From a virus: a DNA stretch of 64,000 nucleotides. Below, piece by piece: positions 31,017 to 37,483 of this stretch. A program made the translations under genes and the position numbers. The notes beneath the pieces are model-generated. The model ran no database searches and was not told the origin of the DNA. It saw only the letters and a program-made list of their open reading frames with translations. The stretch is from IMG/VR virus record IMGVR_UViG_3300035180_001220, positions 1 to 64,000 of that record; one strand, given 5' to 3'. Each line of letters starts with the position of its first letter. The first letter of the stretch is position 1.

Positions 31017-31045
31017 TTTACTTTGTCTGAGACTTAGGTTATAAT
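31017..31045 (+). promoter_or_regulatory. Sigma70-like promoter
   Basis: TTTACT at 31017 and TATAAT at 31040, spacing 17. Confidence 0.75.
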
Positions 31046-31048
31046 TGC

Positions 31049-31076
31049 TTTTCAACAAAAATTCTTTTGTTGAAAA
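31049..31076 (+). repeat. 5' leader hairpin
   Basis: TTTTCAACAAAA-ATTC-TTTTGTTGAAAA, 12-bp perfect stem at the expected 5' end of the transcript; could stabilise the mRNA or attenuate it. Confidence 0.65.
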
Positions 31077-31166
31077 CAATTTTGCAGGATGTCAGAAATT
31101 TTTTGGCATCCTATAAATAAATTCATGCAGCAATGTTGCTGCGACAGTAAAGGAAAAGAGATTATT

Positions 31167-31295
31167 ATGTTTAGCACTTCTTTTAATATGACGAACATGT
31201 TTTGGCAGCAATGTCAAGATGCAGTCGTGCGTATTGAACGCAGTGAGCATGATAAAAGACTTTCAGCCCTTAGTGATGGAGCCGGATTAGCCTAA
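31167..31295 (+). CDS. Hypothetical protein, 42 aa
   Basis: AAAGGAAAAG precedes the ATG. Short Met/Gln-rich N-terminus and charged C-terminus; not recognised. Followed by a terminator. Confidence 0.45.
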   Translation: MFSTSFNMTNMFWQQCQDAVVRIERSEHDKRLSALSDGAGLA

Positions 31296-31318
31296 AGGTC
31301 AATCCTACTTAACACACT

Positions 31319-31346
31319 AAGGGTACTGGAAAGGTACCCTTTTTTA
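31319..31346 (+). terminator. Rho-independent terminator
   Basis: AAGGGTAC/GTACCCTT, 8-bp stem, 7-base loop, then a T-run. Confidence 0.88.
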
Positions 31347-31480
31347 TTACTCCGGAAACTGTGAAGTTTTCGATCCTTGGTTTAGGAACTACCAAGTTAA
31401 AAAAGTCTGGACCGCTAAGAATCAGTCGAGTATCCTTCAGACTGCCGAGTGCGACAAAGGAAAATAAATTTGGTGAATGA
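31346..31480 (+). CDS. Small protein fragment without a start codon
   Basis: The frame reads ITPETVKFSILGLGTTKLKK and GPLRISRVSFRLPSATKE up to TGA 31478, a pattern recalling small conserved phage proteins. It begins in the T-run of the terminator and has no ATG/GTG/TTG, so it is a remnant or its start is shifted. Confidence 0.4.
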   Translation: MTPETVKFSILGLGTTKLKKSGPLRISRVSFRLPSATKENKFGE

Positions 31481-31574
31481 AGTCTTCTTTTGAAGACTTC
31501 ATTCTTAAGGATTTCGTTCAAGTGGCGCTTGATTAAATTAGGTTGTGGAACCTAAGCGGAAATCCTTAAGAATG
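31475..31574. repeat. Two overlapping inverted repeats
   Basis: GAATGAAGTCTTC-TTTT-GAAGACTTCATTC (31475-31504, 13 bp) overlaps a second pair CATTCTTAAGGATTTC (31500-31515) with 31559-31574 (16 bp perfect). The two share CATTC, so the folds compete at that point. Confidence 0.7.
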
Positions 31575-31622
31575 AACGAATTTAAACACCATAAATAACT
31601 CCACTAAGATGGAGTTATTAGA

Positions 31623-32249
31623 ATGGAATTATTCGAGCTGTTTAAGAGATTACCAGAAGATTATGCACATAGAACTGTAGCTGGACCTGATGATAGACCA
31701 CACAATAAACCCAAATTTGATCCTAGATATTCAAAAATTGTTGGAACATTTGACAATAAAGATGTCTGGGGGTCAAAGGAAATAAAGGGTTATGATATAT
31801 TTGGTTTTAGAGATGGTGAAAAAACGATTGCATATGTTATCTTAGATGAAAGGGAAGTTAAACCAAATACACAGGAATTTAAGGAACTCTGGACTGATTC
31901 CAATTATAGAAGAAAAGGTTTAGCATCAGGATTAATTTTATTTTTAACAACTAAATGTAAGACTAATTTGCTGCTAAGTCCAGTTGAACTAGTTAGCGAT
32001 GATGCTAGAGATATTTTTAAAGTATTGGGTAAATCTGGTAAGATAAAGATAGAAGATCAGGATGGCAAATTAGATACATTTGATGAAATTTTATCAGCTA
32101 AAATGAAAACTGATTATTCTTTGTTGATACGAGAAGATGTTATTCAGAAGAAGGTATTTGGCTCAAAGATGTTTTTAGAAAATAACCAATCAACACTGGC
32201 TGAACCCTATTCAATAGGGGTTATGCAAGATTGGTCTGAGTTTGAGTGA
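31623..32249 (+). CDS. Divergent GNAT-like protein with capsid-targeting-like leader
   Basis: 208 aa. Leader MELFELFKRLPED with several LxE options. Then FKELWTDSNYRRKGLASGLILFL, a recognisable acetyl-CoA loop (YRRKGLA), followed by LLLSPVELVSDDARDIFKVL in place of the SDxxxTDGxxLW block. Ends five bases before tRNA-Trp. Confidence 0.65.
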   Translation: MELFELFKRLPEDYAHRTVAGPDDRPHNKPKFDPRYSKIVGTFDNKDVWGSKEIKGYDIFGFRDGEKTIAYVILDEREVKPNTQEFKELWTDSNYRRKGLASGLILFLTTKCKTNLLLSPVELVSDDARDIFKVLGKSGKIKIEDQDGKLDTFDEILSAKMKTDYSLLIREDVIQKKVFGSKMFLENNQSTLAEPYSIGVMQDWSEFE

Positions 32250-32254
32250 ATTAT

Positions 32255-32330
32255 ATAGGTGTAGTTCCAATTGGTAGAACGGTGAACTCCAAATCCACAT
32301 GTTGCAGGTTCGAATCCTGCCACCTATGCA
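32255..32330 (+). tRNA. tRNA-Trp(CCA)
   Basis: ATAGGTG/CACCTAT acceptor, G73, loop CTCCAAA; CCA not fully encoded (GCA). One mismatch in the anticodon stem. Confidence 0.85.
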
Positions 32331-32335
32331 TTCGA

Positions 32336-32440
32336 CATTTTGGCACATGCTGGGTAACCGATGGGGTTAAACCTACCAAAATAAAGAAAAGAAATTTAGG
32401 TGAGTATCTGACTAAAGGATATTCACTTGGCAGAAAATGA
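32336..32440 (+). pseudogene. Homing-endonuclease C-terminal fragment
   Basis: HFGTCWVTDGVKPTKIKKRN and GEYLTKGYSLGRK, the modular C-terminus of phage homing endonucleases, closely like the remnant at 6915-7059. The catalytic part is absent. It sits between two tRNAs and stops 9 bases before tRNA-His. Confidence 0.65.
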
Positions 32441-32449
32441 GAGTTTAGA

Positions 32450-32526
32450 GGGGTGACCTTAGTGTAGCGGTAGCACAAGAGATTGTGATTCTCTTAGTAT
32501 GGGTTCAACTCTCCATAGGTCACCCC
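32450..32526 (+). tRNA. tRNA-His(GTG)
   Basis: Extended GGGGTGACC/GGTCACCCC acceptor with G-1:C73 typical of His; loop TTGTGAT. T-arm carries an extra base; CCA not encoded. Confidence 0.82.
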
Positions 32527-32539
32527 TGTAAACTCTTAT

Positions 32540-32615
32540 GTCCCATTCGTCTAGTGGCCAAGGACGCTGCCCCCTCAAGGCGGAGACTGCAGTTCGAATC
32601 TGCAACGGGACTCCA
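32540..32615 (+). tRNA. tRNA-Glu(CTC) with C33
   Basis: Strong resemblance to bacterial tRNA-Glu (GTCCC...TTCGTCTAG). Loop CCCTCAA gives CTC with C instead of the universal U at 33. CCA encoded. Confidence 0.82.
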
Positions 32616-32622
32616 AGTTATT

Positions 32623-32698
32623 GCTCGCGAAGTATTAGTTGGTGGTATGCAACCTTCGTAACATTGAGGATTCGGTTCGAGGCCGGACGCGAGCTCCA
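32623..32698 (+). tRNA. tRNA-Thr(CGT)
   Basis: GCTCGCG/CGCGAGC acceptor, loop TTCGTAA gives CGT; two mismatches in the anticodon stem; T-loop TTCGAGG; CCA encoded. Confidence 0.7.
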
Positions 32699-32704
32699 TT
32701 TTAT

Positions 32705-32777
32705 ATCCTGTAAGACTAGAAGCTGGTCGTTTGGCTTTCACCCAAGAGGAACGGGGCAGTACCCGTACAGGATACCA
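32705..32777 (+). tRNA. tRNA-Glu(TTC) with altered D and T loops
   Basis: ATCCTGT/ACAGGAT acceptor, stem TTTGG/CCAAG, loop CTTTCAC, CCA encoded. T-arm ACGGG-GCAGTA-CCCGT has a six-base non-TTC loop; the D-loop TAGAAGCTG lacks GG. Confidence 0.82.
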
Positions 32778-32783
32778 ATTTAT

Positions 32784-32859
32784 GTGCGTGTGATCTGAAA
32801 GGCTAGGAACGAGATTGCAACCCTCGATTATGCAGGTTCGACTCCTGTCACGCACTCCA
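32784..32859 (+). tRNA. tRNA-Cys(GCA)
   Basis: GTGCGTG/CACGCAC acceptor, U73 typical of Cys, loop TTGCAAC, T-loop TTCGACT, CCA encoded. Confidence 0.85.
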
Positions 32860-32934
32860 AAGTTAATGACAACCGGTTTTACATAGGGTTATCCTTTTAA
32901 GATTTTCCCCCTTAGTATATTTTTCGTTGTCTTT

Positions 32935-33010
32935 GCCGATGTGGGACAGGGGTTGTCCAGCTGATTGTCTATCAGCCTTTATGACGGTTCGAGTCCGTTC
33001 GCCGGCGCCA
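32935..33010 (+). tRNA. tRNA-Asp(GTC)
   Basis: Stem GCTGA/TCAGC, loop TTGTCTA, G73, T-loop TTCGAGT, CCA encoded; acceptor has one mismatch and one G-U. Confidence 0.82.
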
Positions 33011-33016
33011 ATTCAT

Positions 33017-33092
33017 GGTTCATTAGCTCAATTGGGAGAGCGCGACACTGTCACTGTCGAGGTAACCGGATCGAAACCGGTATGGGCCGCCA
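33017..33092 (+). tRNA. tRNA-Asp(GTC), second copy
   Basis: GGTTCAT/ATGGGCC acceptor, stem CGACA/TGTCG, loop CTGTCAC, G73, T-loop ATCGAAA, CCA encoded. Confidence 0.88.
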
Positions 33093-33097
33093 AATTT

Positions 33098-33172
33098 GTT
33101 CCGTGACGCAGCTAGTGTGGCGACTTGGCCTTCACCCAAGTGAGATGGGAGCAAAACCCATACGGAACTCCA
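33098..33172 (+). tRNA. tRNA-Glu(TTC) with C33 and altered T loop
   Basis: GTTCCGT/ACGGAAC acceptor, stem CTTGG/CCAAG, loop CCTTCAC (C33, anticodon TTC), CCA encoded. T-loop is AGCAAAA and the D-loop AGCTAGTGTG. Confidence 0.8.
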
Positions 33173-33190
33173 TAGGACATCAGGCTTAGT

Positions 33191-33331
33191 TTTACTAAGA
33201 GAGGTTGGACTAAGGAAGCATCAGAAATTTTAAATGTAGGTCCAGCAGTAGTTAGAAGATGGATGCGAAGAGAAATACCTGAATTTTATGAAAGGTATTG
33301 TTCATTCGGTTCAAAAAGAATATGGGTCTGA
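33191..33331 (+). pseudogene. HNH endonuclease C-terminal fragment
   Basis: FTKRGWTKEASEILNVGPAV and RRWMRREIPEFYE parallel the C-terminal helix-turn-helix of the intact HNH endonuclease at 38310 (FNKRGWVGQVADILQ). The stop codon lies inside tRNA-Lys, as the intact gene's stop lies inside tRNA-Trp. Confidence 0.6.
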
Positions 33332-33398
33332 AACTTTGATGGTGAAGCTTTGCCTCTTAAGCAACTGGAATCCAGTTCGAATCTGGACAGACCCACCA
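33324..33398 (+). tRNA. tRNA-Lys(CTT)
   Basis: GGGTCTG/CAGACCC acceptor, loop CTCTTAA, T-arm TCCAG-TTCGAAT-CTGGA, CCA encoded. Confidence 0.9.
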
Positions 33399-33404
33399 AA
33401 TTAT

Positions 33405-33480
33405 TGGCCAGTAGCTCAGTTGGTAGAGCGCAACGCTGTTAACGTTGATGTCATAGGTTCGATGCCTGTCTGGTCAGCCA
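33405..33480 (+). tRNA. tRNA-Asn(GTT)
   Basis: Stem CAACG/CGTTG, loop CTGTTAA, G73, CCA encoded; acceptor TGGCCAG/CTGGTCA. Confidence 0.93.
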
Positions 33481-33490
33481 AATTATCCTT

Positions 33491-33567
33491 GTGTTAAGTG
33501 GAGCCGCTCAGGTCCTCAGCCAATACGAAGCAATGTACTCTGCGATAAAGTACCTCAAGGGCCAAAT
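33491..33567 (+). other. Possible degenerate tRNA
   Basis: CCTTGTG pairs with CTCAAGG (6 of 7), followed by GCCA; a T-arm-like GTACT/AGTAC hairpin contains TGCGATA. No convincing anticodon arm. Confidence 0.35.
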
Positions 33568-33569
33568 AT

Positions 33570-33645
33570 TCCATTTTAGTATTCTCGGCGAGTACCCTCG
33601 GCTGTTAACCGAAAGAGGCTAGTTCGAATCCAGCAAATGGAGCCA
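33570..33645 (+). tRNA. tRNA-Asn(GTT), third copy
   Basis: TCCATTT/AAATGGA acceptor, loop CTGTTAA, G73, T-loop TTCGAAT, CCA encoded; one T-stem mismatch. Confidence 0.88.
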
Positions 33646-33653
33646 AATTAAAT

Positions 33654-33728
33654 CCCTAGGGAGCATACTGGCCATGTAATCGGCTGATAACCGATAGACA
33701 GTGAGTTCGATTCTCACACTAGGGACCA
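33654..33728 (+). tRNA. tRNA-Ile(GAT), second copy
   Basis: Stem ATCGG/CCGAT, loop CTGATAA, canonical D-loop (GG) and T-loop TTCGATT, CCA encoded. Confidence 0.9.
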
Positions 33729-33730
33729 AT

Positions 33731-33805
33731 CGTGATGTAGCATTGAGGTAATGCACCGGTCTCATACGCCGTCCCAAGTGAGTTCGATTCTCACCATCAC
33801 AACCA
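33731..33805 (+). tRNA. tRNA-Met/Ile2(CAT)
   Basis: Loop CTCATAC, D-stem GCAT/ATGC, T-arm GTGAG-TTCGATT-CTCAC, CCA encoded; the first acceptor pair is C-A, as in initiator tRNAs. Confidence 0.82.
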
Positions 33806-33812
33806 AAATATT

Positions 33813-33888
33813 GCTGCTTAAGCTAATCAAGTGAAAGCGTGACCCTGAAAAGGTTGAGAGACTGGCGCGATACCAGTAGGCAGCACCA
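33813..33888 (+). tRNA. tRNA-Phe(GAA) with altered D and T loops
   Basis: GCTGCTT/AGGCAGC acceptor, stem TGACC/GGTTG, loop CTGAAAA, CCA encoded. T-loop CGCGATA; D-loop AATCAAGTGAA without GG. Confidence 0.85.
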
Positions 33889-33898
33889 AAGATTATAT

Positions 33899-33972
33899 GC
33901 GGGATGAATCATAAAGTACGATACCTGGCTTTGAACCAGAGTAACAAGGGGCAGTACCTTGATCCCGTTCCA
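33899..33972 (+). tRNA. tRNA-Gln(TTG) with altered D and T loops
   Basis: GCGGGAT/ATCCCGT acceptor, stem CCTGG/CCAGA, loop CTTTGAA, CCA encoded. T-loop GGCAGTA within a perfect stem; D-loop ATAAAGTAC. Confidence 0.87.
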
Positions 33973-33980
33973 ATTTATAT

Positions 33981-34055
33981 ACCGGATTGGAGTAATTGGA
34001 AACTCAACAGACTCTGACTCTGTAGTTCAAGGTTCGAGTCCTTGGTCCGGTGCCA
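33981..34055 (+). tRNA. tRNA-Gln(CTG)
   Basis: Stem ACAGA/TCTGT, loop CTCTGAC, canonical D and T loops, G73, CCA encoded. Confidence 0.92.
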
Positions 34056-34145
34056 AATTTTTCTGAACCGGCAGCCAAATAGGTTATCCAAACTTCTAAT
34101 TTGACATCACCCTATTAGCATTCATTTGTTCAGAATAAAAAATAC

Positions 34146-34214
34146 TTCTCCATGTTGACATGGAAATCATACTAGCCTGCGAAGCTGGAGGTTCAATTCC
34201 TGATGGAGAAACCA
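34146..34214 (+). tRNA. tRNA-Arg(GCG), lacking a variable loop
   Basis: TTCTCCA/TGGAGAA acceptor, stem CTAGC/GCTGG, loop CTGCGAA, CCA encoded. Only three bases separate the anticodon stem from the T-loop, so the variable loop and part of the T-stem are missing (69 nt). Confidence 0.65.
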
Positions 34215-34222
34215 AAAAATTT

Positions 34223-34299
34223 CTGGCATTAGCATAACTGGAGAATGTACGTGTCTTCTAAATACGTTAATGTAGGTTCGACTCCTACATGTCGGGCCA
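34223..34299 (+). tRNA. tRNA-Arg(TCT), third copy
   Basis: Stem CGTGT/ATACG, loop CTTCTAA, T-arm GTAGG-TTCGACT-CCTAC, G73, CCA encoded. Confidence 0.9.
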
Positions 34300-34306
34300 A
34301 ATATAT

Positions 34307-34379
34307 GCGTCCTTAGTTCAATGGTAGAGCACTGCTTTGACTCGGCGGCAATGTAGATTCGATTTCTACAGGACGTACC
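34307..34379 (+). tRNA. tRNA-Val(GAC)
   Basis: GCGTCCT/AGGACGT acceptor, stem CTGCT/GGCGG, loop TTGACTC, T-arm GTAGA-TTCGATT-TCTAC; CC of CCA encoded. Confidence 0.85.
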
Positions 34380-34385
34380 GAATGT

Positions 34386-34472
34386 GGATAATGGTGCTGC
34401 TGGGCACGAGTTGGTTTGCTAAACCGACCTACTTCGAAAGAGGTAACGGTTCGAGTCCGTCTTCATCCTCCA
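34386..34472 (+). tRNA. tRNA-Ser(GCT)
   Basis: Type II with long variable arm, loop TTGCTAA, D-stem GTGC/GCAC, CCA encoded; acceptor has two mismatches. Confidence 0.85.
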
Positions 34473-34518
34473 GTTTTCAAATTGGGTACATCGGATATAA
34501 TCAAATAAAAGGAATATT

Positions 34519-35127
34519 ATGTCTGACTATCCAATGCTGCAAGAAATGCCCCAAGATATCGAATCGATTGACTGGCACAAGCTAAATGACTCTTCGGAAA
34601 ATGAAGAGCTGTATAGAAAACTGAATACAAGCAAATATAAAAAGCACATATTAACTGCCTTCGATAAAGCTGAAATTTTCCAGCAAGGCTCTCAATATTT
34701 TTGCTTAGACGCTAGAATGAAACAGATTACTTATTATATGAAGTATGAAGTGAAGAATAATGGAAAATTAGGAAGTTATGTCTGGCAATCATTAGTGTGG
34801 ACATACCCAGCAGCATCTTATATTTCTGGGGTTCCACAGAAAATGTTTTTTGAATATTTGCTTCCTAAATTTGGAACTATAATTGCTGATAGCCAGCAAA
34901 CATGGGATGGAAAAAGATTCTGGAGGCTGAGATTAGCAGAAGCATTTCAAAAAAAATTAAATGTTTATTTTTACGATTTTAGTAATCATGCTATTGAAAA
35001 GATAGATGACTATAAGCATTTTGAAGAATGCGATAAAAGAAGAGGAATCTGGGGTCCGTCAGATCTAAATCAGATGAAACGTATGGTGATCTCCAACAAA
35101 GATTTGTCACTTACAAAGGGTAGTTAA
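34519..35127 (+). CDS. GNAT-like fold protein, divergent
   Basis: 202 aa; no MKxxEL leader (starts SDYPMLQEMPQDIESID). The second half GTIIADSQQTWDGKRFWRLRL followed by NVYFYDFSNHAIEKI aligns with the SDxxxTDGxxLWxxL...vyd block of the GNAT-like paralogues here, but the acetyl-CoA loop is replaced by SYISGVPQKMFFEYLL. Its stop lies inside tRNA-Ser(CGA). Confidence 0.5.
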   Translation: MSDYPMLQEMPQDIESIDWHKLNDSSENEELYRKLNTSKYKKHILTAFDKAEIFQQGSQYFCLDARMKQITYYMKYEVKNNGKLGSYVWQSLVWTYPAASYISGVPQKMFFEYLLPKFGTIIADSQQTWDGKRFWRLRLAEAFQKKLNVYFYDFSNHAIEKIDDYKHFEECDKRRGIWGPSDLNQMKRMVISNKDLSLTKGS

Positions 35128-35206
35128 GCTGCACTGGGTGCGCAACTGTTTCGAAAGCAGATTGACTTAGCAATAGGTTGGGGTCCGATTCCTCAGCTAC
35201 CCGCCA
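35118..35206 (+). tRNA. tRNA-Ser(CGA)
   Basis: GGGTAGT/GCTACCC acceptor, loop TTCGAAA, variable arm ATTG/CAAT, T-loop TCCGATT, CCA encoded; overlaps the end of the preceding gene. Confidence 0.8.
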
Positions 35207-35213
35207 ATTTTAT

Positions 35214-35288
35214 GCCTTGATAGTTTACTAGTTAGAACATCCTCTGTACAAGTGGAAGAAAGTGGAGCGTAACCGCGGCGAGGTGGCA
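35214..35288 (+). tRNA. tRNA-Val(TAC)-like with G33 and altered T loop
   Basis: GCCTTGA/GCGAGGT acceptor (with wobble), D-arm GTT/AAC, stem TCCTC/GTGGA, loop TGTACAA (TAC with G at 33). T-loop AGCGTAA; no CCA. May be degenerate. Confidence 0.5.
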
Positions 35289-35305
35289 GCTACTCGAAAT
35301 CTGCA

Positions 35306-35345
35306 GCATCAAAGGCGAGCCTTTAAATTTAGGATGCTGCTCTAA
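35306..35345. repeat. Hairpin between tRNAs
   Basis: GCAGCATC pairs with GATGCTGC; inside, AAAGGC/GCCTTT forms a second small hairpin. Confidence 0.5.
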
Positions 35346-35352
35346 GAAATTT

Positions 35353-35426
35353 GCTCTCATAGTCTAATGGTAGAATGCAACTTTGGTAAGGTTGAGATGG
35401 AAGTTCAATCCTCGCAGAGAGCACCA
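35353..35426 (+). tRNA. tRNA-Thr(GGT)
   Basis: GCTCTCA/AGAGAGC acceptor (one mismatch), stem CAACT/GGTTG, loop TTGGTAA, CCA encoded; T-stem weak. Confidence 0.75.
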
Positions 35427-35599
35427 ACAATTTTAGAAGCAGCTGGTAGAACAGCAACTGGTAGTCAGGACGTACATCGGTGTATAGGCAAATATCGGAC
35501 GGACGACGTGGGCCGAATATTACCGAATGACCCTTTGACGGTCTTACAAGTTAGTGCAGCGTATCGAACCTGTAAATCTAACCTTCTAATCACATTTAT
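35427..35599 (+). other. Spacer bounded by TTAGAAG/CTTCTAA
   Basis: About 170 bases with a D-arm-like AGCAGCTGGTAGAACAGC at the left and an ATCGAAC segment at the right. It may be another tRNA-like RNA with a large insertion; no firm fold. Confidence 0.3.
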
Positions 35600-35674
35600 G
35601 GAGTCGTCGCCTAGAGGCTTGGCACGTGGCTTTTAACCACGCATACGTGGGTTCGAATCCCACCGGCTCTACCA
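35600..35674 (+). tRNA. tRNA-Lys(TTT)
   Basis: Stem CGTGG/CCACG, loop CTTTTAA, T-arm GTGGG-TTCGAAT-CCCAC, CCA encoded. Confidence 0.94.
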
Positions 35675-35682
35675 AATCTTAT

Positions 35683-35810
35683 GCCGATGTAGTGTAATGG
35701 TAGCACACGCAAAACATCGTTTTTACCCTTTGTTCAGAAATGAACCGTTCAAAAATGGTTATCATCATTATCAGATCGGGGAGTTGGTTCGAATCCAACC
35801 AATCGGCACC
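35683..35810 (+). ncRNA. tRNA-like RNA with ~55-nt insertion (copy B)
   Basis: Acceptor GCCGATG with AATCGGC, D-arm GTG-TAATGGTAG-CAC and T-arm GTTGG-TTCGAAT-CCAAC. Shares GATGTAGTGTAATGGTAGCA, AAAACATCG and AACC...GGTTATCA with the element at 8731. The centre holds a hairpin GTTCA-GAAA-TGAAC but no normal anticodon arm. Confidence 0.5.
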
Positions 35811-35820
35811 GCAAATTTAT

Positions 35821-35895
35821 GCCTCCTTTGTTCAACGGACAGAATAAAAGTCTTCGAAGCTTTAGATGCGGGTTTGATTCCTGCAGTGGGCGCCA
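35821..35895 (+). tRNA. tRNA-Arg(TCG)
   Basis: GCCTCCT/AGTGGGC acceptor (one mismatch), stem AAAGT/GCTTT, loop CTTCGAA, T-loop TTTGATT, G73, CCA encoded. Confidence 0.8.
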
Positions 35896-35925
35896 AGTAT
35901 AAATAGATCTTTACAAGGATCTGAA

Positions 35926-36390
35926 ATGAAGTTGTTTGAAATTGCAAAACAGAAACCGATGTTCACCATGGTTATTGGTGGTGCAGGTTCTGGCAAGAAC
36001 TACTTCATAGAGAACAATCCAAAACTTAAGCGCACTAAGTGCATCGATGTAGACGAGATTAAGAAACATGTCTCATTAGATACAGCAATTAAGCAAGTAA
36101 AGATTGATCTAGAAGCTGCCTTCAAGAAAGGCGAAGACGTTGTTCACCCTACTACTGGCTCTAATCTAAAAGGTCAGCAGAACAAAATTGCATTAGCTAA
36201 AGAATATGGCTATGCTATCACACTTATCCTCAAAGACACTCCCCTAGAACAAGCTCTCAAGAATGTAAAGAAGAGAGCTGAAGGTGGTGGGCATGATGTG
36301 TTAGAGAAGGATATCGTTGCATCTAATGAGAAAGCTCGCGCTAACTACAAAGAGCTTTCACCATTGGCTGACACATCAAAGATTCTCTAA
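35926..36390 (+). CDS. P-loop kinase with capsid-targeting-like leader
   Basis: 154 aa. Leader MKLFEIAKQKP. FTMVIGGAGSGKNYFIENN is a Walker A motif (GxxGxGK), CIDVDEIK provides the acidic partner, and NVKKRAEGGGHDV resembles the lid/Arg region of zeta-toxin-like and polynucleotide-kinase-like ATPases. It probably phosphorylates a nucleotide, nucleic-acid end or sugar nucleotide. Placed directly after the tRNA cluster; RNA-end kinase activity is possible but speculative. Confidence 0.75.
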   Translation: MKLFEIAKQKPMFTMVIGGAGSGKNYFIENNPKLKRTKCIDVDEIKKHVSLDTAIKQVKIDLEAAFKKGEDVVHPTTGSNLKGQQNKIALAKEYGYAITLILKDTPLEQALKNVKKRAEGGGHDVLEKDIVASNEKARANYKELSPLADTSKIL

Positions 36391-36673
36391 ATAATTTAGA
36401 CACCTACCAATGGAAGGATGTCGTGACTGCAGCGGGGGTCACCCAGTCTTTAATAGGTGCCCCACTTATTGTTTGCTATGAAGCTGCAAGAAATGTGAGT
36501 ATGACGGAGATGTTTAAGTTCTACTAAGAAGCTTCATCAGCATAAAAGATCTTATGCAGGAGTTAATCTCTAAGAAAGCAGGGGCTGCAATATTCGATCT
36601 AATCTATAAAGTAACAGTGCATTAAGTTACAAAATAAACATGCCTCCATAAAATAGAATCTAATTTTTATGGA
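36391..36673 (+). other. Non-coding or decayed region
   Basis: Short protein-like fragments (MTEMFKFY, AGAAIFDLIYKVTVH) in shifting frames suggest a lost small gene. CACCTA...TAGGTG and GTGAC...GTCAC repeats near 36400 do not fold as a tRNA. Confidence 0.45.
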
Positions 36674-37057
36674 TTGGCTAGTACATTGCAAAACACATAT
36701 AGAATTTTAGATGATGACCACAAAGAAATCGTAAGGATGATTCTCAGTCTAATAGATACGGCAGACTTGCATGCTGTTACTCAAAAATTAGAACCGCTCA
36801 AGGCTAAATTTACAGAGCATTTTGAAGCAGAAGAAGCAATAATGTCTGCTATCGCGTATCCATATCTTGAGTACCACAATCACAGTCATTTTCACTTATC
36901 AGATTACTTGAATCTAATTCAGATTAGTTCTAGTTTTACGAGTATTAAATTCATGTTAAAAGAACTGCTAACACAATTCGCAAGGCATGCAGATTTATCT
37001 CTTCATCGAGAAGAAACATGTAAAGCATTAACCAGTTTTCATAAATTAAAACTCTAA
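36674..37057 (+). CDS. Hemerythrin-like protein 1
   Basis: 127 aa, TTG start (no in-frame ATG). LDDDHKEIVRMI, EHFEAEEAIMSAIAYPYLEY-HNHSHFHL and FARHADLSLHREE give the H...HxxxE...HxxxH...HxxxxD pattern that binds a di-iron centre in bacterial hemerythrins. The final D is retained as the D of HADLS. These proteins bind O2 or sense it. The first of two tandem copies. Confidence 0.8.
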   Translation: MASTLQNTYRILDDDHKEIVRMILSLIDTADLHAVTQKLEPLKAKFTEHFEAEEAIMSAIAYPYLEYHNHSHFHLSDYLNLIQISSSFTSIKFMLKELLTQFARHADLSLHREETCKALTSFHKLKL

Positions 37058-37092
37058 GTATAATATAACCCTATAGATGATAGGGGTATGTT

Positions 37093-37476
37093 ATGTCTCC
37101 AGAGCAATTTAAGCACTACATGATGGGTGACCCTAAATATGATGCTGAGCATTATATGCTGTTTCAAACTATAAATGCATATAGAGCTTTAGACAATCCT
37201 ACGCATGAACAAGCTGATACAGCATTACGGGAAATTTTCGAAGCATTTACAAATCACGTGGCAGAAGAAGAAGCGTATATGGAAGCTACAGATTTCCCAT
37301 ATTTAGCATATCATCGAGAGATGCACACGTCGTTGCTGAAACAGTTGCAGCATTATATATTACATCAGCATTTTCATGCAGCGCTAGTTAAGTCTGAGCT
37401 CTATGATTTCAGTATTGCATTTGCGCATCATATTGATGAAGCTGATAGGCAATTTTACGATCTTCATAAACAATAA
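37093..37476 (+). CDS. Hemerythrin-like protein 2
   Basis: 127 aa. YDAEHYMLFQTIN, FTNHVAEEEAYMEATDFPYL, AYHREMHTSLL and FAHHIDEADRQF repeat the di-iron ligand spacing of copy 1. AGGGGTATGTT precedes the ATG. Followed immediately by a terminator-like inverted repeat, so the two hemerythrins form one unit. Confidence 0.85.
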   Translation: MSPEQFKHYMMGDPKYDAEHYMLFQTINAYRALDNPTHEQADTALREIFEAFTNHVAEEEAYMEATDFPYLAYHREMHTSLLKQLQHYILHQHFHAALVKSELYDFSIAFAHHIDEADRQFYDLHKQ

Positions 37477-37483
37477 TCCCTTC

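Noticed and set aside
32540-32615. Selenocysteine or opal-suppressor tRNA reading TCA in loop CCCTCAA
   Set aside because: The whole tRNA aligns with bacterial tRNA-Glu, which places CTC at 34-36; TCA would require a shifted, poorly paired stem.
36391-36460. Possible tRNA-like fold (CACCTA...TAGGTGC-CCCA)
   Set aside because: Acceptor-like ends and a CCA-like string are present, but no T-arm and a ten-base central loop; chance pairing is more likely.
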